Below, in pieces: positions 1 through 7,876 of a stretch of 37,981 bases of DNA. Source of the DNA: Ammoniphilus sp. CFH 90114 (GTDB lineage: Bacteria; Bacillota; Bacilli; Aneurinibacillales; RAOX-1); contig NZ_SDLI01000022.1 of assembly GCF_004123195.1 (NCBI RefSeq), positions 1 through 37,981 on the forward strand, in the 5' to 3' direction. Both the position numbers and the translations under genes were made by a program. The notes beneath the pieces were generated by a model. That model was not told the origin of the DNA and did not search any database. It was given only the letters and a program-made list of their open reading frames with translations. How positions within the stretch are numbered: the stretch's first letter is position 1; the number at the start of each line of letters is the position of its first letter.

Positions 1-218
1 TCCAATCCTGTTAGGGGGCTTTAGAGAAATAACCGGAGAAACTCCGGTTATTTACATTCAGTGGCCAAAAATGGTCAAAATAGCGGAAGGATTTCCGGCT
101 ATTTGCCTCTTGGAGCCAATAAAAAGTTGTTTTTGAATGGATTACGGAAAATTTTCCGCCTATCTAGGGCCAAAATGGACCAACCAACAACTTAACGGAA
201 GAAACTCCGCTTTCCACT
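1..218 (-). repeat. Array of four hairpins 3' of the NlpC/P60 gene
   Basis: No gene is visible here. Four short inverted repeats recur about every 50-58 bases. At 27-53 there is a perfect 12-bp stem with an AAA loop. At about 85-111 there is an imperfect stem built on AAATAGC/GCTATTT. At about 145-160 sits the palindrome CGGAAAATTTTCCG. At 198-213 there is a weaker one. Linkers share a CCAAAATGGACCAA-like motif. Read in the direction of the upstream gene (minus strand), the array begins directly after the stop codon and ends near AGCCCCCTAA. The same ordered parts occur at 37864-37981 after larC, so this is a repeat family and not a simple terminator. The function is unknown; transcription termination or 3'-end protection is inference. 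Confidence 0.75.
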
Positions 219-947
219 TTAACGTCCTGGTGGAGGAAGGACACTTCCACCCATGACAAACCGCCATTGATAGTGCATGCCGGCGATTTGATCAATCCGT
301 ACACCTCCGGTTTTGGCGCTAGCGGTGTGCAACATTTTACCATTTCCTAGATAGATTCCACAGTGACCGATCGTTTGATTCTTCACATCAATTCCCTTAT
401 ACAACTCTCTCTCCGGACCTAGATAGGTCATGAAGAACAGCAAATCTCCCCGCCGAGCTTTTCTTAAATCAGTATAGTGACGCTTTGAGTATAATCGAAC
501 ATACTGGGCTTGGCTCCGTGAATCCTTCGGCAGGTCCATACCGATAGCATAGAGATAGATCCAACGGGTGAAATCAGAACAGTCAAAAGTAGTAGGAGTG
601 CTTCGATCTGAGCCGTATTCATAAGGAGTACCCATATATCTTTTTCCTGTTGTTATCACATTTTCGATGTAACCGCCCCGCATCGGCTTAATAGCTGGAT
701 TAGGATAAACGGGGTGAATATTGTTATAGTCCCAATTAAAGTGATGCTGTACGGTTAGCCCAGGGAGGATGCTCTCCACCCCAATGTCCCCTATCTTAGC
801 CAGAGGGTCCTGATTTAGTATTCTTGAATCATTGCCTAGGTTATCAGTTGGAACCTCTGCAACAGGTTCCTGATTCATTCGAGGTGTTGATTGGTTGCAA
901 GAAGTTAGTACAACTACAACGAAAAGTGTAAATAATAATTTACGCAT
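219..947 (-). CDS. NlpC/P60-family lipoprotein (probable cell-wall endopeptidase)
   Basis: This is a secreted, lipid-anchored cysteine peptidase of the NlpC/P60 family, which usually cleaves peptide stems of peptidoglycan. The start at 947 gives a short basic N-terminus, a hydrophobic stretch and the lipobox LTSC (Cys17). An ATG 33 bases further upstream would put 11 extra residues before the signal peptide. The C-terminal half carries the catalytic cysteine in TFDCSDF (Cys123) and the histidine in IGHCGIYLGNGKMLH (His195), with the family's GDLLFF-type strand between them. The segment of about 85 residues between lipobox and catalytic domain has no domain I recognise. The gene stands alone, and its 3' side runs directly into a hairpin array. 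The family call is firm; the exact bond cleaved cannot be read. Confidence 0.88.
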   Translation of the reverse strand: MRKLLFTLFVVVVLTSCNQSTPRMNQEPVAEVPTDNLGNDSRILNQDPLAKIGDIGVESILPGLTVQHHFNWDYNNIHPVYPNPAIKPMRGGYIENVITTGKRYMGTPYEYGSDRSTPTTFDCSDFTRWIYLYAIGMDLPKDSRSQAQYVRLYSKRHYTDLRKARRGDLLFFMTYLGPERELYKGIDVKNQTIGHCGIYLGNGKMLHTASAKTGGVRIDQIAGMHYQWRFVMGGSVLPPPGR

Positions 948-1089
948 ACTCCCAGCCCTCTTCCTTCCCGTTATTACCACAAGATGTAAAACAGTTATAG
1001 AATGCCCAGAGGAACTGGAAATGTTTCAACGGATAATACAAAAAAGCCACCTGGCATTATCCAGAATGGCTTCATCTTCGTTATGTAGT

Positions 1090-1178
1090 TGGCGGAGGGA
1101 GAGGGATTCGAACCCCCGTGGGCTTGCACCCTAACGGTTTTCAAGACCGCCCCGTTATGACCACTTCGGTATCCCTCC
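1090..1178 (-). tRNA. tRNA-Ser (anticodon UGA)
   Basis: Read on the minus strand, the acceptor stem GGAGGGA (1178-1172) pairs with TCCCTCC (1100-1094). It is followed by discriminator G and an encoded CCA (1092-1090). The anticodon stem GCGGT/ACCGT encloses the loop CTTGAAA, giving anticodon TGA. The T arm has GGTTCGAAT. A long variable arm (GGG...CCC) is present, as expected for the serine class. No neighbouring tRNA or rRNA gene is present. Confidence 0.95.
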
Positions 1179-1374
1179 GGAAAGATATTTACTCATTAAC
1201 AAAATATATTATAGCCAATCCAGTGATGTGTAGCAAGTGGAAATTGTGGTAAATGATATAGATATCACAAATTCTGTGTATGTTATATAATTACATATAC
1301 AAGTTTGATTTACATAATAGTAAACGTCTTACAATTTCTTAAATTGCTAATTAACTACGCAGGAGATTGTTATC

Positions 1375-3393
1375 ATGATCTTAAGAGAGTTCTTTATTAA
1401 CTTGTCCATCTTCTCCCTTTTGGTAAGTACACCCGTGGTGATTCGCTCCTTTACCTTTAATAAACCGATTCCATATGGAGCTATTCTAGGTGGTATATAT
1501 GCTGGATTCGTATCCGTTATCCTGATGTATTTTACCATCCACGATGGCGGGTTCGTTTATGATATACGCTTTGCTCCCTTAATTCTTTCCTACGCCTATT
1601 TTGGTCCTGGTGGAGGATTGATAACAGCTGTTTTTAATTTAGCAGGTCGCTTGTATGTTGGAGGGAATTTGGCCCCGGTATTAGCAGGGGTTATTGGGAA
1701 CGTCATAGTACTTAGTCTTCTGCATTTCTATATGGGTCGTTTTCATCCGATCAAGAAAACCGCTATCTACTTTTTAGCTAATGTCTCCATGTATCTTCTG
1801 ATTGTTTATTGGTTTTCCATCTTGACGGATCAGGTTATCTTTCATATAGCCTACTTAGGTTTTATTCTAGCTGGGTTAATAATAGGGAGTTTGCTCATCG
1901 AATCCCATCAGAAGCTCTATCATCTATCGAAGAATCTTTGTGAAATGTACAAGCTAGCGGAGGATTATCAACGTGAATTAGCCCGCACCTTAAATGAGTT
2001 TCATGGCGCTATTTTCAAATTTAAGAAGAAGAACGGGCGATTCATCCATACTTTTGCTGAAGGTTATTCATACCAAGAGGTAGATATTAATCCTCGCACC
2101 CAAGTGATAGGAAAGGAGTTGCAAGATTTTCTTCCATCTCCGTTCTGTGATCATATTCTTCATCATTATCAAGCGGCATGGGAAGGCAAGGTAGTTCAAT
2201 TTGAGATGACGTGGAGTCAGGGCAATTCCTACTTTTTCTCCTTGCGTCCGACGATGGAGCAGGGGAAGGTGATCGAAGTCGTGGGAACAGGAGTGAATAT
2301 CACAGAAAAGAAACAAATGGAGAAAGCGATCGAGGAAAGCGAGGCGAAGTATCGTCTCATTGCTGAAAATACGCTAGATCTAATTGCCGTCATGAATCCC
2401 CAGAAGTTGTTTACCTTTATATCTCCATCTCATGAAGTAGTTTTAGGCTATCATCCTAACGAGCTGATCGGGAAGGATCCCAAATTTTTATTCCCATTAC
2501 CGGAAGAGTTCGAAAGAATTAACACCGGGATCAACAGGATGTTACAAGAGCATTCTTCTTTTACCTTTGAGTATAGATGCGCGCGAAAGGATGGAGGCTA
2601 TATTCAATTAGAGTCACGTTGTGTGCCTGTGAAGGGAAAAGATCAGAAATTAGAGCACATCGTTATAGTTAGTCGCGATATAACTGAAAGAAAGCAAGCA
2701 GAAGAGCTTCTCTTGCGATCAGAAAAACTATCTATTGTAGGAGAATTAGCAGCAGGAGTGGCCCATGAGATTCGTAATCCCTTAACCACGCTAAAAGGCT
2801 TTGTCCAGCTTATGAAAGAAGAGAGTCCGAAGCCCTATACGGACCTTTTATTTGAGGAATTAGAGCGAATCGAACTAATTACGAATGAATTTTTGACCCT
2901 TGCCAAACCGCAGGCTGTAGAATTGAGGATCATCAACTTAGGGGACCTCATTCAACAAATTAAAGAAATCCTTACTCCTCTAGCGTTGATAACTAATATA
3001 CAAATTAGGATTGTTACTTCGATTAGACCTGTATATATACGATGTGATGTGAATCAATTGAAGCAAGCGTTTATTAATCTGGTGAAGAACGCCATCGAAT
3101 CGATGCCTAACGGCGGTGAGGTGATTATCGAACTTGATGATCGAGATGATGATTACGTCATGATTATCATTCAAGATCAGGGCTGCGGTATCCCTAAAGA
3201 CATTATCCCTCGTTTAGGTGAGCCATTCTATACGCTCAAGGAGAAAGGAACGGGCTTAGGTCTAATGATCTCACAGAAGATTATTAAAGATCATCAAGGT
3301 TCGTTGCATATTGAAAGTGAGCTGAATCTCGGTACGAAAATCAAGATTCAATTGCCGAAATACGAGGAAGAGAAAATGAAGAGGGCCCTATAA
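1375..3393 (+). CDS. Orphan sensor histidine kinase, 5TM (LytS/KinB-type) + 2 PAS + HisKA + HATPase
   Basis: This membrane sensor kinase autophosphorylates on His464 (AHEIRNPL) and passes the phosphate to a response regulator not encoded nearby. Residues 1-175 form five or six membrane helices resembling the 5TM-LYT sensor of LytS and B. subtilis KinB. Residues about 205-312 and 323-440 look like PAS domains. The HisKA helix pair lies at about 450-515, and the ATPase has the N box (NLVKNAIES), G1 (DQGCGIP) and G2 (GTGLGL). The ATG follows AGGAGA by 7-8 bases. No response regulator adjoins it, and its H box resembles those of sporulation kinases. Input to the Spo0A phosphorelay is therefore plausible but inferred. 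The stop codon lies in the loop of a terminator hairpin. Confidence 0.9.
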   Translation: MILREFFINLSIFSLLVSTPVVIRSFTFNKPIPYGAILGGIYAGFVSVILMYFTIHDGGFVYDIRFAPLILSYAYFGPGGGLITAVFNLAGRLYVGGNLAPVLAGVIGNVIVLSLLHFYMGRFHPIKKTAIYFLANVSMYLLIVYWFSILTDQVIFHIAYLGFILAGLIIGSLLIESHQKLYHLSKNLCEMYKLAEDYQRELARTLNEFHGAIFKFKKKNGRFIHTFAEGYSYQEVDINPRTQVIGKELQDFLPSPFCDHILHHYQAAWEGKVVQFEMTWSQGNSYFFSLRPTMEQGKVIEVVGTGVNITEKKQMEKAIEESEAKYRLIAENTLDLIAVMNPQKLFTFISPSHEVVLGYHPNELIGKDPKFLFPLPEEFERINTGINRMLQEHSSFTFEYRCARKDGGYIQLESRCVPVKGKDQKLEHIVIVSRDITERKQAEELLLRSEKLSIVGELAAGVAHEIRNPLTTLKGFVQLMKEESPKPYTDLLFEELERIELITNEFLTLAKPQAVELRIINLGDLIQQIKEILTPLALITNIQIRIVTSIRPVYIRCDVNQLKQAFINLVKNAIESMPNGGEVIIELDDRDDDYVMIIIQDQGCGIPKDIIPRLGEPFYTLKEKGTGLGLMISQKIIKDHQGSLHIESELNLGTKIKIQLPKYEEEKMKRAL

Positions 3394-3407
3394 ATAGGGT
3401 CCTTTTG
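3382..3407 (+). terminator. Intrinsic terminator of the sensor kinase gene
   Basis: The stem AGGGCCCTA/TAGGGTCCT (9 bp, one G-U pair) has a 4-base loop that contains the kinase stop codon. It is followed by TTTTG. Confidence 0.8.
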
Positions 3408-3586
3408 TTATGAGATAAAAAGCAATGAACAGATTGTAGATATTCTATTTCTAAAAAGTTACAGAATTATTGCTAGTTTGTGAAGATGTGAAATAAAGCT
3501 TCAGGAATGTAGTATACTCAAATTGTAAGAAAGGTGATCACCACACTAACAAACTTACCTAAGAATAATAGAAGGGAATGTTACCT

Positions 3587-4090
3587 ATGTTAGATAAATT
3601 AAGAAGTACATATATGGTTCCGATCTGGACAATCGTTCGCATTTGGTTAGGGGTACAATGGTTAACAGCTGGCTGGGGAAAGGCTATGGGGGATTTTGAC
3701 GCTACAGGATATCTAAAAGGAGCGATAGCAAAAGCATCTGGTGAAAATCCTATCGTCAAGGCTTGGTATGCTGGATTCCTTGAAAGTTTTGCTCTTCCTA
3801 ATGTAGAGTTGTTTAACTTCCTGGTAGCTTGGGGTGAAGTGGCTGTTGGTTTAGGGCTCATCCTCGGTGCGTTTACGACAGTTGCCCTCTATGCTGGTGC
3901 GTTCATGAATTTGAACTTCCTTCTAGCCGGGACGATCAGCACCAATCCGATCTTACTTACAACCGCGTTTATCCTGTTAGGTATGGGAACAGCTGCTTAT
4001 GCTTGGGGAGTAGATCGCTTCATGATCCCTGCTATGAAAGATTACTTTGATAATGTCTTTAATAGAAAAGCTAGAAAAATAGGCGCATAA
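3587..4090 (+). CDS. DoxX-family membrane protein
   Basis: This is a small polytopic membrane protein of the DoxX/DoxD type (167 residues, about four hydrophobic segments). The N-terminal signature IVRIWLGVQWLTAGWGK matches this superfamily, and the GEVAVGLGLILG segment matches its third helix. Members occur as quinone-linked thiosulfate oxidoreductase subunits and as redox-stress membrane proteins; nothing here decides between these roles. I chose the second ATG because the AAGGGA ribosome site touches the first ATG (3578) but sits 9 bases before this one. It is a single gene between two terminators. Confidence 0.82.
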   Translation: MLDKLRSTYMVPIWTIVRIWLGVQWLTAGWGKAMGDFDATGYLKGAIAKASGENPIVKAWYAGFLESFALPNVELFNFLVAWGEVAVGLGLILGAFTTVALYAGAFMNLNFLLAGTISTNPILLTTAFILLGMGTAAYAWGVDRFMIPAMKDYFDNVFNRKARKIGA

Positions 4091-4100
4091 ATGACGGATA

Positions 4101-4137
4101 AGACCTCATTACGATTGACTGTAATGGGGTCTTTTTC
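4101..4137 (+). terminator. Intrinsic terminator of the DoxX gene
   Basis: The 12-bp stem AGACCTCATTAC/GTAATGGGGTCT (one G-U pair) is followed by CTTTTT. Confidence 0.88.
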
Positions 4138-4198
4138 GATGATTCTCTCGTCATCTAGTCACTATTTAATACATTTAGAGACGAAGTGGATTTCTTTC

Positions 4199-4281
4199 TG
4201 CTATTATAATACAGAGGGAGGTATTTACCTCGCTTGAGAACTGTATTAAAGATACTCCAATATCAAACGGAGTATTTTTTT
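4199..4281 (+). promoter_or_regulatory. Promoter, palindromic operator and leader hairpin of the kinase-regulator operon
   Basis: An extended -10 (TGCTATTAT at 4199-4207, overlapping TATAAT at 4205-4210) has no clear -35 box. Just downstream lies the perfect palindrome GAGGTATTTACCTC (4218-4231), placed like an operator. A hairpin then follows: ATACTCC (4252-4258) pairs with GGAGTAT (4269-4275), with a T run after it. It looks like an intrinsic terminator in the 5' leader, ending just before the ribosome site (4284-4289). Attenuation is inference. Confidence 0.5.
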
Positions 4282-4294
4282 ATAAGGAGTGGAA

Positions 4295-6304
4295 GTGTCT
4301 GTGGTATGGAGAAGGTTGCTGTCCTCTATGGTTGTTATTTTTTGTTCTTTCTGTCTATTCCCATTCCATATCATCGCTGTGGATCATTCATCGGCCTTTA
4401 CAGCCTATCCCAAGAAGGAGTATCGAATTGCGGTAGAGCCTGATTTACCACCGTTCTCTCACTTGGATGAGAATGGTTACTTTAGGGGTTTTCACATTGA
4501 TTTACTTGAGGCAATTGCCTACAATCAAAGCGTGAAATTTATCTATGTACCAATGAATATGTCAACGGCGGTAGAGGCCTTAAAGCGACAAGAGATTGAT
4601 GCGATTGCAGGGATGAAATACAATGCAAAGCTTGAATCAATTCTTAGTTTTACGAATGGATACTTTACAATGTCGGATTCTGTTATCTATTCAAAAGATA
4701 TTAAGAGTAAAATGAAGAATTTAAAGGATCTACAAGGATTAACGATCGTTCTGGAAGCGGATCATCCTTATTTGGATATGCTGGTGAATATGAGAAAGAT
4801 CAATCTGCATCTAGCGATGAATCAGAAGGAAGCACTAGAATTAATGATGATGAAAAGAGCGGATGTGTTAATCGCAAACTCTTGGACGGCTTCATCCCTT
4901 CTTGATGAAATGATATATGCCCAGCAATATATAGTGAATAATCAGCTTTTTAATTACCCCTATGAATTAACAATGGCAGTCCATCGCGATCAACAAGACC
5001 TATTAACGATGTTTAATGAATCGCTGACAGAGATCTATCAAAGTAAACTTTATGATCAGCTCTATCAACGTTGGTTTGGCAAGGACTTAGCTGCTCAAAT
5101 CAAACAACTCAAATTTTGGATTATGATCTTAGTAGGTTTCATGCTTTTATCCTTTCTTATCCTTAATTATTGGAACCAGCGCTTGAAGAACGAAGTGAAG
5201 AAGCGTACACAGGATCTAGAACTAGCGAAAGCGGAGATTGAGCGTAACATCGCTTTTAAGGAGCAGATCTTTAATCATGTCTATGCGGGGATTCTGACTT
5301 TTGATGATCGATTTCAGCTCACAAGTATGAATCAAAGAGCCCAAGATATCTTACATATTAGCCAATCGATCATGAAGGCAAGTTTGTTTGAATTACCCTT
5401 TTTATCTTCTATTTATACAAGAGACGTGGTTGAGGATTGGGACGAGAAGAAGAAGAGTCTAGTGGCCAAAGAAGCGGAACTCGTGCACAATGGTCAAATC
5501 TATCATATATTGGCTCGACTTATACCGTTATATGGAGTAGATCAGGCAGTTACAGGTTACTTGTTAACTTTATTTGATCGAACCGAAGAGAAAAAGCTCC
5601 AAAAAAAGCTAGTTAACCAAGAGAAAATGCATGCGTTAGGGCAATTGGTGGCAGGTATTGCTCATGAAATTCGGAATCCTTTGACATCTATCAAAACGTT
5701 CATTGATTTATTGCCAAAGAAATATGATAATCCGAAGTTCCGTGAAGAGCTGCTGCAATGTCTTCCGGAGGCTACGAATCGGATGAACTCTATTATTCGG
5801 GATCTGCTAGATTATTCACGACCTAAGATCCCTCTTATCCGCCAATGGGAAGCAAGTGAATGGCTAGAATCTCTTCTCGTCATCATTCGGCCTACGCTCA
5901 AGAACAAGAATGTGAAGCTTCATGTCAGGCTTGAAGAAGGAATGACGTTTTATAGTGATCCGCAACAGTTGAAGCAGGTGCTACTCAATCTTTTGCTTAA
6001 TGCGATGGATGCCGTAGATGATCAGCCCAAAAAAGAGATCCATCTGACCTTGATGAGTGAAGGGGATATTGGATGGATCAGAGTAGAGGATAATGGCTGT
6101 GGTATTCCGCCAGAAAAACTAGATCATGTATTTGAACCTTTTTATACATCGAAAAAAACGGGGGTCGGATTAGGATTAACGCTTTGCTATCAATGGATTA
6201 AAGAAAACCATGGAGACATTATGATTGAATCTAAGCTGAATCAAGGAACCACTATGACCATATACTTGCCTATTAATTCAACAGGAAAGGTAGATATAGC
6301 ATGA
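4295..6304 (+). CDS. Sensor histidine kinase with periplasmic-binding-protein (SBP_bac_3) sensor
   Basis: This kinase senses a small molecule outside the membrane and should phosphorylate the regulator encoded next. A signal-like N-terminus precedes an SBP_bac_3 module (residues about 42-260, beginning YRIAVEPDLPPFSHLDENG), the fold used to bind amino acids and organic acids. A transmembrane helix (about 274-291), a PAS-like linker, HisKA with His457 (AHEIRNPL) and an ATPase domain with N box, DNGCGIP and GVGLGL follow. The start is uncertain. GTG at 4289 overlaps the AAGGAG ribosome site, whereas GTG at 4295 is 5 bases and GTG at 4301 is 11 bases behind it. The gene overlaps the next by ATGA. 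Pairing with a sigma-54 activator and a TRAP transporter recalls DctB-DctD. Confidence 0.9.
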   Translation: MSVVWRRLLSSMVVIFCSFCLFPFHIIAVDHSSAFTAYPKKEYRIAVEPDLPPFSHLDENGYFRGFHIDLLEAIAYNQSVKFIYVPMNMSTAVEALKRQEIDAIAGMKYNAKLESILSFTNGYFTMSDSVIYSKDIKSKMKNLKDLQGLTIVLEADHPYLDMLVNMRKINLHLAMNQKEALELMMMKRADVLIANSWTASSLLDEMIYAQQYIVNNQLFNYPYELTMAVHRDQQDLLTMFNESLTEIYQSKLYDQLYQRWFGKDLAAQIKQLKFWIMILVGFMLLSFLILNYWNQRLKNEVKKRTQDLELAKAEIERNIAFKEQIFNHVYAGILTFDDRFQLTSMNQRAQDILHISQSIMKASLFELPFLSSIYTRDVVEDWDEKKKSLVAKEAELVHNGQIYHILARLIPLYGVDQAVTGYLLTLFDRTEEKKLQKKLVNQEKMHALGQLVAGIAHEIRNPLTSIKTFIDLLPKKYDNPKFREELLQCLPEATNRMNSIIRDLLDYSRPKIPLIRQWEASEWLESLLVIIRPTLKNKNVKLHVRLEEGMTFYSDPQQLKQVLLNLLLNAMDAVDDQPKKEIHLTLMSEGDIGWIRVEDNGCGIPPEKLDHVFEPFYTSKKTGVGLGLTLCYQWIKENHGDIMIESKLNQGTTMTIYLPINSTGKVDIA

Positions 6305-7704
6305 AGCCTCAACTATTAATTGTAGATGATGAAAAATATATTGCCACTTCATTACGCTATGCCTTTGAGGATGATTATGATGTCCTGTGCACGACATGTC
6401 CCAAAGAGGCCTATCAGTTGTTAAGTGAAAACCGAATAGACCTTGTGTTACTAGATTGGAGATTAGGGGAATATAACGGACTTGACGTACTGGCAGAGAT
6501 GAAGAAACAGAGTCCGCATACCTCTGTCATTATGATGACAGCTTATGGAACGATAGAGTCGTCCGTAGAGGCCATGCGCAGAGGAGCTTATCATTATGTC
6601 ACTAAACCGGTGAATCTAGATGAGCTGCATCTGATGATGAAGAAAGCATTGGAGCATCATCAGCTTCAGACCAAACTTGAACAATTGCATCAAGAATTAG
6701 AAGAGCTAAAAGGGTTTGATCGAATGATCGGTCAGAGCCAAGCCATCCAACAGGTCTTCTCCGTAATTCAATCGGTAAAGGATATCGATTCAAATATCTT
6801 TATCTACGGTGAAAGCGGGACAGGCAAGGAGTTGGTGGCCCATGCCATTCATCATCAAGGAAGAAGGAGGTTAGGGCCATTCATCGTGGTCAACTGTGCG
6901 GCGATCCCGGAGAATTTACTGGAGAGTGAGTTGTTTGGTTACGAGAAAGGGGCTTTTACTGGGGCATTGAAGAGTAAGCCAGGAAAGTGGATCGAAGCAA
7001 ATGGAGGAACGCTATTTTTAGATGAGATTGGTGAGATGCCTTCCCACTTACAGGCAAAGATTCTAAGAGTATTACAAGAAGGAGAAATTACACCGCTTGG
7101 GGGAAGCAAAACGATCAAGTTGGATGTACGCATTATCAGTGCGACGAATCGGAATTTGTTAGAAATGGTTCAACAGGGAACTTTTCGACAAGACCTATAT
7201 TTTCGATTAAATGTTATTCCTATCGAACTGCCCCCGTTACGAGAGCGCCAGGAAGATATTGATCTATTGATTACCTTTTTCATCAAAAAATACTGTTCAA
7301 AGATGAATCGTCCCCTGAAGAGTTTATCTGGTCAAGCCAAGGATATGCTGATGAACTATGATTATCCCGGGAACATCAGACAACTAAGCAACATCCTGGA
7401 GTATGCCGTCGCTTTGTCTAAAGGGCAGGTAATTCAACCGTCTGATCTCCCGCTTCTTATCGATCAGCGACAACCAGATCATCAGCAATCGAAAAGTGTG
7501 ATACAGGAGGATGAAGCATCTCACAATTCTACGCAAAGTGATAGGGTTGAGATCCCGCTGGGAAGTTCGATGAAGGATGTGGAAAAGAAGATGATTGAAA
7601 TGACCCTCAAGTTTTGCAAGGGGAATCGAACTCAGACCTCTCATATCTTAGGGATGACGGATAAAAGCCTAAGGACGAAGATCAAACTCTATGAAATTGA
7701 TTAG
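6301..7704 (+). CDS. Sigma-54-dependent response regulator (NtrC/DctD family)
   Basis: This three-domain enhancer-binding protein has a receiver domain (residues 1-120) with acidic pocket D9/D10, phosphoacceptor Asp52 and Lys102. The AAA+ sigma-54 interaction domain (about 142-370) has Walker A GESGTGKE (170-177), the GAFTGA loop (217-222) and Walker B GTLFLDEIGE. A Fis-type helix-turn-helix lies at about 430-467. GAFTGA is intact, so it should open sigma-54 promoters. It overlaps the kinase gene by ATGA, so the two are translationally coupled. The only convincing sigma-54 promoter in the window starts 115 bases downstream of its stop, ahead of the TRAP operon, which is its likely target. Confidence 0.95.
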   Translation: MKPQLLIVDDEKYIATSLRYAFEDDYDVLCTTCPKEAYQLLSENRIDLVLLDWRLGEYNGLDVLAEMKKQSPHTSVIMMTAYGTIESSVEAMRRGAYHYVTKPVNLDELHLMMKKALEHHQLQTKLEQLHQELEELKGFDRMIGQSQAIQQVFSVIQSVKDIDSNIFIYGESGTGKELVAHAIHHQGRRRLGPFIVVNCAAIPENLLESELFGYEKGAFTGALKSKPGKWIEANGGTLFLDEIGEMPSHLQAKILRVLQEGEITPLGGSKTIKLDVRIISATNRNLLEMVQQGTFRQDLYFRLNVIPIELPPLRERQEDIDLLITFFIKKYCSKMNRPLKSLSGQAKDMLMNYDYPGNIRQLSNILEYAVALSKGQVIQPSDLPLLIDQRQPDHQQSKSVIQEDEASHNSTQSDRVEIPLGSSMKDVEKKMIEMTLKFCKGNRTQTSHILGMTDKSLRTKIKLYEID

Positions 7705-7721
7705 AACTATTAACAGAAAAA

Positions 7722-7769
7722 ATTACCGATTCAGTATTTTCTACCGGCCACCCCGGTAAATTTTACCGA
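7722..7769 (+). promoter_or_regulatory. Candidate upstream activating sites for the NtrC-type regulator
   Basis: There are four copies of a TTACCG/TACCGG-like half-site in 48 bases. ATTACCGA is at 7722-7729, TACCGG at 7742-7747 is paired with CCGGTA at 7753-7758, and the near-perfect 15-base palindrome CGGTAAATTTTACCG is at 7754-7768. They lie about 75-125 bases before the expected transcription start, the usual distance for enhancers of sigma-54 activators. That this regulator binds them is inference from position and symmetry. Confidence 0.6.
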
Positions 7770-7819
7770 ATATTCTCTGATCTTTCTCTTCAAATACACA
7801 AAAATAGCACTTCAGCGAT

Positions 7820-7835
7820 TGGCACGGTTCTTGCT
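7820..7835 (+). promoter_or_regulatory. Sigma-54 (-24/-12) promoter of TRAP operon 1
   Basis: TGGCACGGTTCTTGCT matches the sigma-54 consensus TGGCAC-N5-TTGCA almost exactly. GG is at 7821-7822 and GC at 7833-7834, with the obligatory 10-base spacing. Transcription would start near 7846, leaving a 30-base leader before the ATG at 7877. Confidence 0.9.
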
Positions 7836-7876
7836 ATTTTAACCTTATAGATTGTAAAAATAGGGGGATGGTATGT

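Noticed and set aside
1-218. CRISPR array
   Set aside because: The hairpin units are similar but not identical, the linkers are related to one another, and no cas gene is present.
895-1134. 79-codon plus-strand ORF
   Set aside because: It runs antisense through the NlpC gene start and into the tRNA-Ser gene; its C-terminus is translated tRNA sequence.
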